Below are positions 6,828-14,028 of a stretch of 21,472 nt of DNA, one piece after another (position 1 is the stretch's first letter; the number at the start of each line of letters is the position of its first letter). The translations under genes and the position numbers were made by a program. Location: NCBI GenBank assembly GCA_002405485.1, contig DHLW01000127.1, positions 271 through 21,742 on the forward strand. The letters are read 5' to 3'. Below the pieces are notes generated by a model that worked only from the letters and a program-made list of their open reading frames with translations, did not search any database and was not told the origin of the DNA. The DNA is from Phycisphaerales bacterium UBA4658 (lineage in GTDB: Bacteria; Planctomycetota; Phycisphaerae; Phycisphaerales; UBA1924).

Positions 6828-8186
6828 TCAGTTCAGCCATGCGGCGGACCAGACCAGCGACTCATCCATATCCGGATTTTGTTTGGAAACCGGCACATCC
6901 GGTGATTGCTTGCGCAGCGCCTCGCGAACGGCCTTGATGAAGTCCTCCGCTCCCCATCGGTCGGCCTGAACGATCATCGGCTCGGGCGTGGTTTCAGGGT
7001 CAACCACGATGTCGTCGTCACTGAGGAGTTCTTCCAACGCCACGACGGCGAGGTCGGATGCCTTGTTCAAAGACTCGGCGGTGACGAACACCTCCGCATA
7101 GCGCGACGGTGGCGCGGGCTGGCCCGAGGTCATGGACGAACCCTTGGCCGCGGCCGATCGCTCGCCGTCTGCGTCCGAGGCGGGCTCGGTCGACTCACCT
7201 TGAGCGGCCGTCTCGGACTCCTCATCGCTTTCGTCGTCGTCGCTTTCGCCCTCGGCGGTGACGTGTGCCTCTCGGATGGTTCCAGGTTCGACCGTCCGCT
7301 TGGGCGATCCATTTCCCGCGGGGGTCGAGGCCTCCTCGGGGATGGGCGGGTCGTACCGGATGATGACGCGCCACCCCGTGATGCCCAAGTCGTTACCCTC
7401 GTCGTCGACGTTGCGGTCAGGATCGATGTTGAGCACGAGTTGCCACTCGTCGCGCAGCACCTCGACGATTTCCTCTGCCGAGAGCAGATCCGGCCGATCG
7501 TCCGGCGCGTCCAGCACCCCGCGGTGCTCGTGGGTGACGCTGTCGGCTGAGTGGATCTCATCGACCTGGGGGAGATCGAACGCCGCGAGGGCCGCCTCCA
7601 CGCGATCCTTGAGCGCGGCCTCGGCGCGGATGGTGACGACCTTGTGCTCATCCACGAAGATGTACAGGAACGGCTCCTCGCTCATGGCGCCGAAGCCGAC
7701 CAGACCATCCTCGAAGAAGAACCCTCGATAGCGCCGGAGGGTGTCCAGAAAGCGGTCGAGCCCCAGCAGCTCGTACGAGACGTAGGGATCGACCTCTCGC
7801 CACTCGTCCTGCCCGAGGAAATCGAGGATCGGATACACCCGACCGGGGAAGATGCTGAGCATGGTGCGAACCAGGGGCTCAACCCGCGGGGAGGGAACGA
7901 GGATGTCGTAGACGTACCGGTCGGGCCACTCCTCCCACTCCCCGACATCTTCGGCGCCACCCGAGGGCGACGCGGCACCGCCGTCGGACTCGCCGCCCGA
8001 TCCGCCGTTGCCGACCGATCCCGACCCTCCCACTCCCGGGCCTTCGTTGCCCTGGTCAGCGGGCTCGAAGGACATGGTGTATCCCGGCACCGGCTCGATG
8101 GTGTCCACCGGATAGACCCCGAGCGGAAAGACAAACCCGTTCATCTCGACGCGGGCGATGGATGGATCGACTCGGGCGCGGGGCAT
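6828..8186 (-). CDS. Hypothetical acidic two-part protein, family not recognised
   Basis: A 452-residue protein I cannot assign. It begins with a short segment holding MNGFVFPLGVYPVDTIEPVPG, then a Gly/Ser linker rich in GGSG and GGES. A folded-looking region follows from EEWPDRYVYDILVPSPRVEP through FFFEDGLVGFGAMSEEPFLYIFVDEHKVVTIRAEAALKDRVEAAL, with alternating hydrophobic and charged residues. A very acidic linker (ESDDDESDEESETA) leads to a C-terminal domain ending SLVWSAAWLN. No signal peptide or membrane segment is evident, so it is probably cytoplasmic. The ATG at 8186 is chosen because a promoter-like element sits 5 nt before it, identical to the one before coaX; an ATG at 8143 is the alternative, and a GTG at 8294 would overlap the coaX promoter. 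It is divergent from coaX and no function follows from that. Confidence 0.7.
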   Translation of the reverse strand: MPRARVDPSIARVEMNGFVFPLGVYPVDTIEPVPGYTMSFEPADQGNEGPGVGGSGSVGNGGSGGESDGGAASPSGGAEDVGEWEEWPDRYVYDILVPSPRVEPLVRTMLSIFPGRVYPILDFLGQDEWREVDPYVSYELLGLDRFLDTLRRYRGFFFEDGLVGFGAMSEEPFLYIFVDEHKVVTIRAEAALKDRVEAALAAFDLPQVDEIHSADSVTHEHRGVLDAPDDRPDLLSAEEIVEVLRDEWQLVLNIDPDRNVDDEGNDLGITGWRVIIRYDPPIPEEASTPAGNGSPKRTVEPGTIREAHVTAEGESDDDESDEESETAAQGESTEPASDADGERSAAAKGSSMTSGQPAPPSRYAEVFVTAESLNKASDLAVVALEELLSDDDIVVDPETTPEPMIVQADRWGAEDFIKAVREALRKQSPDVPVSKQNPDMDESLVWSAAWLN

Positions 8187-8189
8187 GTG

Positions 8190-8306
8190 GGAGGGTAGAA
8201 AGCGAAACGGAGAAAGCGAAGAACGGCTCAATCCTGGACGTGTCCGCCGATCGACCGGCACGCGGGGCTGTCGGTCTGGCCTTTGGCCCGGCACTTTCTA
8301 CCCTCC
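8190..8306. promoter_or_regulatory. 13-bp inverted repeat marking divergent start sites
   Basis: CTTTCTACCCTCC occurs on the plus strand at 8294-8306 and, perfectly, on the minus strand at 8202-8190. Each copy is followed by 3 nt and then the ATG of its own gene (coaX at 8310, the acidic protein at 8186). It contains TACCCT, a TAnnnT -10 hexamer ending 5 nt before the start codon, the geometry expected of leaderless transcripts. Neither gene has a Shine-Dalgarno, which agrees. The -35 regions are weak. Confidence 0.6.
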
Positions 8307-8309
8307 GGC

Positions 8310-9131
8310 ATGCCCACTCTGGTCCTTGTGTCGATCGGCAACACACGCACGCGGGTCGCGGCCGTGCGCGACGATGCGTTGGAACCTTCGCGCGTGCTGG
8401 CGTCCAGCGATGCCGCGCTGGTGGCCCGCGCGATCGCGGAGATGGCTGGAGCCGACGAGGCCGACGCTCCGCGCGTGGTCATCGCGACCGTGAACGCGCC
8501 CGCGGCGGACGAGATCGAGTCATCGCTCCGCGGGACCGGGCTCGAGGTGCTGCGCTTCGGTCGCGAGCTGGTCATCCCGATCGCGCACACGCTGACCGAT
8601 GAGTCCACCGTCGGACAGGACCGACTGCTCGACGCGCTCGGGGCCTTCGCACGGTCCAAGCAGGCCTGCGTCGTCATCGATGCGGGAACGGCCATCACCG
8701 TGGACTTCGTCGACGGCGAGGGGACGTTCCACGGCGGGGCCATCGCCCCAGGTCTTGGGATGATGCTCCGGGCCCTGCACGAGCAGACCGCTGCGCTGCC
8801 CCTGGTCGAACTCACCCTGGAACTGGTCCCGAGCGTCGATCCGCCCATGGAAGGCGACGAGCAGACACCCTTCGGGAAGAACACGGCGGAGGCCATGAGC
8901 ATCGGCGTGGTGAGTTCGGCGCGAGGGCTCGTGCACCTGCTCATTGATCGGTACGCGGAGTTCTACAACGCCTATCCGCGGGTCGTCGCCACCGGGGGCG
9001 ACGCCGCGACGCTGTTTGAGAGCGATCCGCTTGTCGAGGCGATCGTCCCCGACCTGACGCTCATCGGGATGCTCGAGGCGGTGCATCGGCTGGACGCGCT
9101 CGCCGACGCCGACGGCGACGATGGAGCGTGA
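8310..9131 (+). CDS. coaX: Type III pantothenate kinase
   Basis: A 273-residue ASKHA-fold kinase that phosphorylates pantothenate with ATP, the first step of coenzyme A synthesis. Recognisable motifs are the phosphate-binding IGNTRTR (residues 9-15), VGQDRL (101-106), the VIDAGTAITVDFVDG strand pair (122-136), GGAIAPGLGMM (142-152), and ATGGDA near residue 230. Length fits the CoaX family (about 250-270). One oddity is that the first conserved Asp of the DxGNT motif is Ser8 here, whereas the other two acidic positions (Asp104, Asp124) are kept. The ATG at 8310 is chosen over an upstream TTG because the motif begins there and the TACCCT element lies just before it. The stop overlaps the next gene by 11 bp, implying translational coupling. 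Confidence 0.88.
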   Translation: MPTLVLVSIGNTRTRVAAVRDDALEPSRVLASSDAALVARAIAEMAGADEADAPRVVIATVNAPAADEIESSLRGTGLEVLRFGRELVIPIAHTLTDESTVGQDRLLDALGAFARSKQACVVIDAGTAITVDFVDGEGTFHGGAIAPGLGMMLRALHEQTAALPLVELTLELVPSVDPPMEGDEQTPFGKNTAEAMSIGVVSSARGLVHLLIDRYAEFYNAYPRVVATGGDAATLFESDPLVEAIVPDLTLIGMLEAVHRLDALADADGDDGA

Positions 9132-10119
9132 TCCGGCCCCCGCGTGCATGAGCGTTGCGTGGTTCCATGTCTCCGCCGGTCCTCCCGCTCCGTCGGGCGC
9201 GCTGGCGATTCTGGAACTCACCGGCGCGGTCGACGAGGCCCTCGTGCGCTTGGGCGTTCGGGCAGTCGCCCCAGGACAAGTCGGTCTGCGGCACTGGCCG
9301 GGGGTGGATGACCTGGTCGTTGCACGGTTTGAGCCCGGGCACGCGATGTTCTTCCCACACGCCAGCCCGGTGATTCTCGCGCAGGCCTGTGCCGCGTTTG
9401 AGTCAGCGGGCGTCGCTCGACGATCCGGCGTGCAGGCAGGCGGATCGATGTCGATGCACGCGCGGCTGTCTCTCGCTCTGGCCGAGTCGCGCAGCCCGCT
9501 GGCGATTGACCTGCTGCTCGATCAACCGCGGAGGTGGGATCTGGCCGAGCACGACCCCTCGCGCCGGCTCTCGCCTGAGGCCTCGCGCGTGCTGCGTCGG
9601 CTGATCGACCCGCCGATCGTGGTCGCGATCGGGCCGCCGAACATCGGAAAGTCGAGCACGCTCAACGCGCTCTGTGGCCGAGCGGTGAGCATCGTCGCCG
9701 ACGAACCCGGCACGACGCGCGATCACGTCGGGGTGTCGCTGAATCTCGCGGGGCTGGTGGTGCGGTACATCGACACGCCGGGCGTGTCCGCGGCCCCACG
9801 CGACGCACTGGACGCCCAGGCGCAGCGGCTGGCGATCGATCTGGCGCGGCGAGCCGACCTGGTTCTGCTCTGCGCCGATCCGACCAGCGAGCTCGTCGTC
9901 CTGGCCCCGCCGCTGGATGGGTCGATCCCCGTTCTTCGGGTGTGCCTTCGTTCCGATCTCGATCCGGGACCGACCCGGGCCTCGGGGAATGACCTGCGCG
10001 TGAGCGCCAAGACAGGGGACGGACTTGCCGAGCTTGCCGTAGCGGTGCGAGAGAGACTCGTGCCGGGGTCGCTGCTTGCCGATGACCGTGCATGGGCGTT
10101 CTGGGACGTTCGGGCGTGA
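9121..10119 (+). CDS. Degenerate MnmE/TrmE-like GTPase
   Basis: A 332-residue protein resembling a shortened MnmE, the tRNA wobble-uridine modification GTPase (about 450 residues). The N-terminal part (SGALAILELTG to about residue 85) resembles the MnmE folate-binding domain in layout, and a helical stretch leads to a G domain. G1 is GPPNIGKSST (171-180), G2 lies in EPGTTRDH (196-202), G3 is DTPG (218-221) and G5 is SAKTGDGL (295-302). The G4 motif NKxD is replaced by LRSD (276-279). The protein ends soon after the G domain, so the second helical half and the C-terminal catalytic Cys (FCIGK motif) are absent. It should bind nucleotide weakly or atypically and cannot do MnmE chemistry alone. 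The start at 9121 overlaps coaX; ATG 9148 is an alternative. Codon use looks normal, so this is a diverged paralogue rather than a fresh pseudogene. Confidence 0.72.
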   Translation: MERDPAPACMSVAWFHVSAGPPAPSGALAILELTGAVDEALVRLGVRAVAPGQVGLRHWPGVDDLVVARFEPGHAMFFPHASPVILAQACAAFESAGVARRSGVQAGGSMSMHARLSLALAESRSPLAIDLLLDQPRRWDLAEHDPSRRLSPEASRVLRRLIDPPIVVAIGPPNIGKSSTLNALCGRAVSIVADEPGTTRDHVGVSLNLAGLVVRYIDTPGVSAAPRDALDAQAQRLAIDLARRADLVLLCADPTSELVVLAPPLDGSIPVLRVCLRSDLDPGPTRASGNDLRVSAKTGDGLAELAVAVRERLVPGSLLADDRAWAFWDVRA

Positions 10120-10157
10120 GAGGGCTCGTGGGATGTGCCCGCGGGACCGAAGCACCC

Positions 10158-10163
10158 TACCAT
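10158..10163 (+). promoter_or_regulatory. Candidate -10 element before the YfgM-like gene
   Basis: TACCAT within CACCCTACCATTTCC lies 42 nt before the ATG. It resembles the TACCCT and TACCAT elements before coaX and the propeller lipoprotein gene. No good -35 is seen. It may be an internal promoter in the 8310-13963 run. Confidence 0.3.
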
Positions 10164-10205
10164 TTCCCCCTGATCGACAGTTCACGACACACCGGAAGCG
10201 GCATC

Positions 10206-11093
10206 ATGGCGAGTGAAGACAAACGTCCCGTTCAAGGTCAACTTGTTGAAGGCGCAGGCCAGCTCGAGAGCCGACTGAACGAGGAGTTCATTGAGTGGCT
10301 CAAGAAATGGGGCGGCTATGTCCTGATGGGCGTGGCGGCGGTCGCCGGTCTGTATGCCGGGTATCAGTACCTCGAGCGCGAGAAGGCCAAGGCCAGCGAC
10401 GCGGCATGGATCAGTTTCAACGCGGCGGCGCAGGCACAACGCCCCGAGTCGCTCGTGCAGGTCGCCGGCGAAGCCGCAACCGGCACCGCCGTGGAGCTCG
10501 CCTCATCGCTGGTCGCGGCGGACATCCATCTGGCAGCGGCGCGCACGGGCATCCCCGTGGGCGAGCGACTGGGCCCCGATGGCAAGCTCCCAGAGGGCAA
10601 GCCGCTGCTCACCGATGAGCAGCGTGCCAGCGAGCGCGACAAGGCCGAGGGGCTGTACAAGCGTGCGTTGTCGGCCTCGAACGACTCGTTCGGACAGTCG
10701 GCGATGGTGATCAGCGCGCTCACAGGCCTGGCGTCGGTCGCCGAGGATCGGGGCAAGGCCGACGAGGCCAAGCAGTTCTATCAGCAGGCGATCGATCGAG
10801 CGACCAAGGCCAAGTTCGATGACCTGGTGAAAGCGCTGCAAACCCGCAAGGAGTCGGTTGAGAAACTCGCGGCGCCGACGCTGCTCTCCAGCGCCCAGCT
10901 TCCGGGAGCCGTGGCGACGCCCGTCACGATTCCCATGGGCAACTTCACCGGCACGACCACGACCGGGCAGACCATCGAGATTCCGCAACCGGGGGCGGCA
11001 CCCGCGCCGATTCCAGCCCCTACTCCCGCCGAGCCGGCCCCCGCTCCCACCGAGCCAGTCCAGCCCGCGCCCGGGGAGCAGCCCAAGCCCTGA
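10206..11093 (+). CDS. YfgM-like membrane-anchored TPR protein
   Basis: A 295-residue protein with a short cytoplasmic N-terminus, one transmembrane segment (WGGYVLMGVAAVAGLYAGYQYL, about 35-56), and an Ala/Glu/Lys-rich helical region of TPR character containing paired-helix segments near YKRALSASNDSFGQSAMVISALTGLASVAEDRGKADEAKQFYQQAI. A Pro/Ala tail fills the last 45 residues. This layout, with ERxKAxxAxxxY after the membrane helix, resembles the YfgM/TPR_21 family, which in E. coli associates with SecYEG and periplasmic chaperones; the Pro-rich tail is extra. Assignment rests on architecture rather than a signature motif. The ATG at 10206 follows GGAAG at suitable spacing. A TACCAT -10-like element lies at 10158-10163. 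It precedes rluD by 27 bp and likely shares its transcript. Confidence 0.6.
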   Translation: MASEDKRPVQGQLVEGAGQLESRLNEEFIEWLKKWGGYVLMGVAAVAGLYAGYQYLEREKAKASDAAWISFNAAAQAQRPESLVQVAGEAATGTAVELASSLVAADIHLAAARTGIPVGERLGPDGKLPEGKPLLTDEQRASERDKAEGLYKRALSASNDSFGQSAMVISALTGLASVAEDRGKADEAKQFYQQAIDRATKAKFDDLVKALQTRKESVEKLAAPTLLSSAQLPGAVATPVTIPMGNFTGTTTTGQTIEIPQPGAAPAPIPAPTPAEPAPAPTEPVQPAPGEQPKP

Positions 11094-11120
11094 TCCCTCG
11101 GAGTTCGCGGCGAGCGTGCC

Positions 11121-12584
11121 ATGACCGACCCGCGTCCGCCATCGGACCGCCAAGCCAAGCCCTCGCGCAGCGGGGCCGACACGCCCAAGAGTTCGGGGAT
11201 CATCCAGCACGGGGGCAAGGTCGATCCGCGAGCGATTCGCAAGCGTCTGGAGCTGGCCGCCACGGAGGACCTGGTCGATCCCGCGACCGAGCCCCCATCG
11301 CTCATCGAGACCGGTGACGAGGATCAGGTGCGTTCGCCGGTCGCCGATGACGACGCGCCGAACCGCGTGGTGTTTGTCCTGCAGCGCAATCTGGACAAGC
11401 GGCTGGACAAGTACCTCTGCGACCGCATCACGTTCATGAGCCGCACGCAGTTGCAGCGCCTCATCGACGAGGGGGGCGTGACGGTCAACGGGCGCACGCC
11501 AAAGGCAAGCACGAAGCTCGGTTCCGGTGACAGGGTGGAGGTGTATGTCCCGCCGCCCCCGCCGACGGACGTGATCCCCGAGGACATCCCGCTGAGCGTG
11601 CTGTACGAGGACGAGCACCTCATCGTCCTGAACAAGGCGCCGGACATCATCGTGCACCCGGCCCGGGGCGACAAGAGCGGGACGCTCATCAACGCGCTGG
11701 CGTTCCACTTTCAGAATCGCTCCGCCGTCGGGGGCGGGCTCTCCGGCGTCGGCAAGGAGTTTGCCCGTCCCGGCGTGGTGCATCGGCTGGATCGGCACAC
11801 CTCCGGGTTGATCCTGTTTGCCAAGAGCGACGAGGCGCACTGGCGGCTCGGTCAGCAGTTCGAGAGGCGCACCGTGGACAAGCGTTATCTCGCGCTCGTC
11901 CACGGTGCGTTCGAACCCCCCATCGACGCCATCGACCTGCCCCTGGGGCCGCACCCGTCCAAGGAAAAGGGCTATCGCGAGAAGTACGTGGTTCGGCACG
12001 ATCACCTGGGCAAGCCCTCGCTCACCATCGCCCGCCTGCGCCAGACCTTTCATGAACACGCCGCCGGCGCGACGGACGTTCCGGAACCGACCCCGGCGGT
12101 CACCAGCCCAACCGTCACTCCGGGGTGGAAACCCGCCCTGGGTCCGTTGCGTGAGCACCCGCACTCGGCCAAAGCCAAACCCGGCGCGTGCATCTGCTCG
12201 CTTGTCGAACTCGAGCTCAAGACCGGTCGCACCCATCAGATTCGCGTGCATCTCTCGCATCGCGGGTATCCGATCGTCGGGGACGACATGTACGGCGGGC
12301 GTCCGCTGTATGCCGACCCACGCACGCACGCCGCACTGTTGCCGCCCGTGAAGCTGGAGCCCAATCAGACGCCGCCACCAGAACTGGTGCTCATCAACCG
12401 ACAGGCATTGCACGCGGCGACGCTGCGGTTTCGGCACCCTGCGGACGGTCGGGAGATGAGCTTTGCCGCTCCGATTCCTGCGGACATGCAGGCCGCACTC
12501 AGCGCGCTTCGGCGGATGGACCCGGGGGCCGGGGTGATCACTCCCCCTGGGGCGGCGATCGACCTTGCCGGGGTCGGATGCTGA
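11121..12584 (+). CDS. rluD: RluD-family 23S rRNA pseudouridine synthase
   Basis: A 487-residue RNA pseudouridine synthase. An unusual polar N-terminal extension of about 85 residues is followed by an S4 RNA-binding domain (RLDKYLCDRITFMSRTQLQRLIDEGGVTVNG, about 94-124). The catalytic domain holds VLYEDEHLIVLNKAPDIIVHP, the signature HRLDRHTSGLILFAK (221-235) with catalytic Asp224, and LVELELKTGRTHQIRVHLSHRGYPIVGDDMYGG near the end. The RluA/RluC/RluD family isomerises uridines in rRNA or tRNA; RluD acts on helix 69 of 23S rRNA. Presence of the S4 domain excludes RluA. A roughly 45-residue Pro-rich insertion splits the catalytic domain after RLRQTFHEH, and a second Pro-rich insertion follows the YGG motif. 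The exact target uridine cannot be told from sequence, so the RluC/RluD choice is tentative. Confidence 0.82.
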   Translation: MTDPRPPSDRQAKPSRSGADTPKSSGIIQHGGKVDPRAIRKRLELAATEDLVDPATEPPSLIETGDEDQVRSPVADDDAPNRVVFVLQRNLDKRLDKYLCDRITFMSRTQLQRLIDEGGVTVNGRTPKASTKLGSGDRVEVYVPPPPPTDVIPEDIPLSVLYEDEHLIVLNKAPDIIVHPARGDKSGTLINALAFHFQNRSAVGGGLSGVGKEFARPGVVHRLDRHTSGLILFAKSDEAHWRLGQQFERRTVDKRYLALVHGAFEPPIDAIDLPLGPHPSKEKGYREKYVVRHDHLGKPSLTIARLRQTFHEHAAGATDVPEPTPAVTSPTVTPGWKPALGPLREHPHSAKAKPGACICSLVELELKTGRTHQIRVHLSHRGYPIVGDDMYGGRPLYADPRTHAALLPPVKLEPNQTPPPELVLINRQALHAATLRFRHPADGREMSFAAPIPADMQAALSALRRMDPGAGVITPPGAAIDLAGVGC

Positions 12585-12590
12585 TACCAT
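12585..12590 (+). promoter_or_regulatory. Promoter-like TACCAT just before the lipoprotein start
   Basis: TACCAT, part of GATACCAT, ends 8 nt before the ATG at 12599, so the predicted transcript would start at or within a base or two of the start codon. TTGCCG lies at 12565-12570, but the spacing of 14 nt is short. No Shine-Dalgarno is present, in agreement with a near-leaderless mRNA. Confidence 0.4.
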
Positions 12591-12598
12591 GCGGCCCT

Positions 12599-13963
12599 AT
12601 GACCACGACGTTGCTCACGTTCACACGGTCTGTTCGTCGTCCCCTGGCTCTGGCCCTGTGCTGCGGGCTGCTTGCGGGGTGTCAGAACCTGGGTCCGGCC
12701 CGGCCCGGGCAGGTCGGGGGCCGGTACATCCTGACCATCGGCGACGCCGACATGGCCGGCTCTGCGCTGGCGACCAAGGAGTTGGGCGAGCGTGATCCAG
12801 CCGCCCGCGACACGCTGACGGTCGTGACTCTGCCCCTGCAGGAACCGACGACTCCGCACGCGCAGATCGAGGTCTCCAACTCCGCGCTCTGCCCCCCGAC
12901 GTGCCTGAGCGTCAGCCGCGACGGCAACTGGGCGTTTGTCGTGGAGTATCGCGGCTCGGCGGGGCCTGATGCCCGGCTGGTGAGCGACCTGCCGGTGGGG
13001 AACAAGCTCACGGCGGTGGACCTGCGCGATCCGCTGCGCCCGGTGATCAGCGCGACGGTGGAGGTGAGCAAGGAGCCCATCGCCGTCGCCGTGCACCCGG
13101 ATGGGGACCTGGTCGCGGTGGTCGCGCAACAGGCGCGGCAGCAGATCGTGATCACGCCGTTCAAGGATGGGCAGTTCTCCGGTGAGCCGGCGGCGTGGCC
13201 GCTGATCGGGCTGGACGCCGACGACGCTCGCCCGTCGAGCATCGCGTGGCATCCCGGGGGTCAGGCCCTGGGCGTCACCCTTCAGGACCGGGGCGAGGTG
13301 ATGTTCTATCGCTTCAAGCGCGGGGAAGACGGCGAGCTTGCGCTTGCCCCCTGGGGCTTGCCGGTCAAGGTCGGCAAGTCGCCGCTCGCCGGCGCGTTCA
13401 GCGCTGACGGTCGGCACTTCATCGTCAACAACCTGCAGTGGGGCGACGACGTGGACGGGTACAACGTCGGCGCTCCCGCGGGGCAGCTTGTGAGCATCCG
13501 CATCGGCGACATGCCCGCCGGACCGGAGTCCGCCGAGGGCGGCTCCGCGAAGCACGAGATCATCTCCACGGCGACCGTGGGCGTCAGCCCGATCGGGATG
13601 GCGATCAATCGCGACGGGTCGCTCATCGTCACCGCCAACCTGCAGCGCTCACACCTGCCGGACAACGACGCTCGCATCGACCCGAGCGCGCGAGGCGGAT
13701 CGATCTCCGCGGTCGCGCTCGCCAGTGACGGGACGCTCACGAGCGTCGGGGAGTATGCGATCAACGCCATGCCCGCTGGGATCGCCTTCGACGCGAGCGA
13801 TCGCTTCGTGTGCGTGACCCAGTTCCGCTCCTTCGACGCAGACGCCGTCGATGGCGAACTGGGCTTCTGGCAGGTCGGTGCCGCACCGCGGTGGGAGCTC
13901 AAGCCGACGGACTTCTACGTGGGTGTGGGCAAGGGACCGCACGGCGTGCTCATCGTCCGTTGA
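12599..13963 (+). CDS. Beta-propeller lipoprotein (lactonase-like fold)
   Basis: A 454-residue exported lipoprotein. The basic start (SVRR), hydrophobic core LALALCCGL and lipobox LAGC (residues 25-28) predict signal peptidase II cleavage and lipidation at Cys28. The mature part shows repeats of the type seen in YVTN/6-phosphogluconolactonase-like propellers: CLSVSRDGNWAFVVE, IAVAVHPDGDLVAVV, SSIAWHPGGQALGVT, AGAFSADGRHFIVNN, IGMAINRDGSLIVTA and AGIAFDASDRFVCVT, each a beta-strand hairpin after a turn with DG or SD. About seven blades are plausible. Substrate and activity are unknown; such propellers often bind partners rather than act as enzymes. The ATG at 12599 gives the signal peptide; the open frame upstream to 12188 lies inside rluD and is ignored. 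It is the last gene of the plus-strand run. Confidence 0.78.
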   Translation: MTTTLLTFTRSVRRPLALALCCGLLAGCQNLGPARPGQVGGRYILTIGDADMAGSALATKELGERDPAARDTLTVVTLPLQEPTTPHAQIEVSNSALCPPTCLSVSRDGNWAFVVEYRGSAGPDARLVSDLPVGNKLTAVDLRDPLRPVISATVEVSKEPIAVAVHPDGDLVAVVAQQARQQIVITPFKDGQFSGEPAAWPLIGLDADDARPSSIAWHPGGQALGVTLQDRGEVMFYRFKRGEDGELALAPWGLPVKVGKSPLAGAFSADGRHFIVNNLQWGDDVDGYNVGAPAGQLVSIRIGDMPAGPESAEGGSAKHEIISTATVGVSPIGMAINRDGSLIVTANLQRSHLPDNDARIDPSARGGSISAVALASDGTLTSVGEYAINAMPAGIAFDASDRFVCVTQFRSFDADAVDGELGFWQVGAAPRWELKPTDFYVGVGKGPHGVLIVR

Positions 13964-13974
13964 CGAGACCGGAT

Positions 13975-13989
13975 CGGGCTTCGCGCCCG
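13975..13989. terminator. Possible bidirectional terminator hairpin between convergent genes
   Basis: CGGGC (13975-13979) and GCCCG (13985-13989) pair across a TTCGC loop, an arrangement close to a stable UUCG-capped hairpin. It lies in the 65-bp gap between the convergent lipoprotein and membrane-protein genes. No T-tract is seen on either side, so termination would be weak or Rho-assisted. Confidence 0.35.
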
Positions 13990-14028
13990 GTGTGCGTGCC
14001 CGGCGCGTGCGCGACCTTGCAAGCCCCG

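Noticed and set aside
10503..12590. 695-codon minus-strand open frame opposite rluD
   Set aside because: It covers rluD, whose S4 and HRLDRHTSG motifs are unmistakable; the antisense product has no domain-like sequence.
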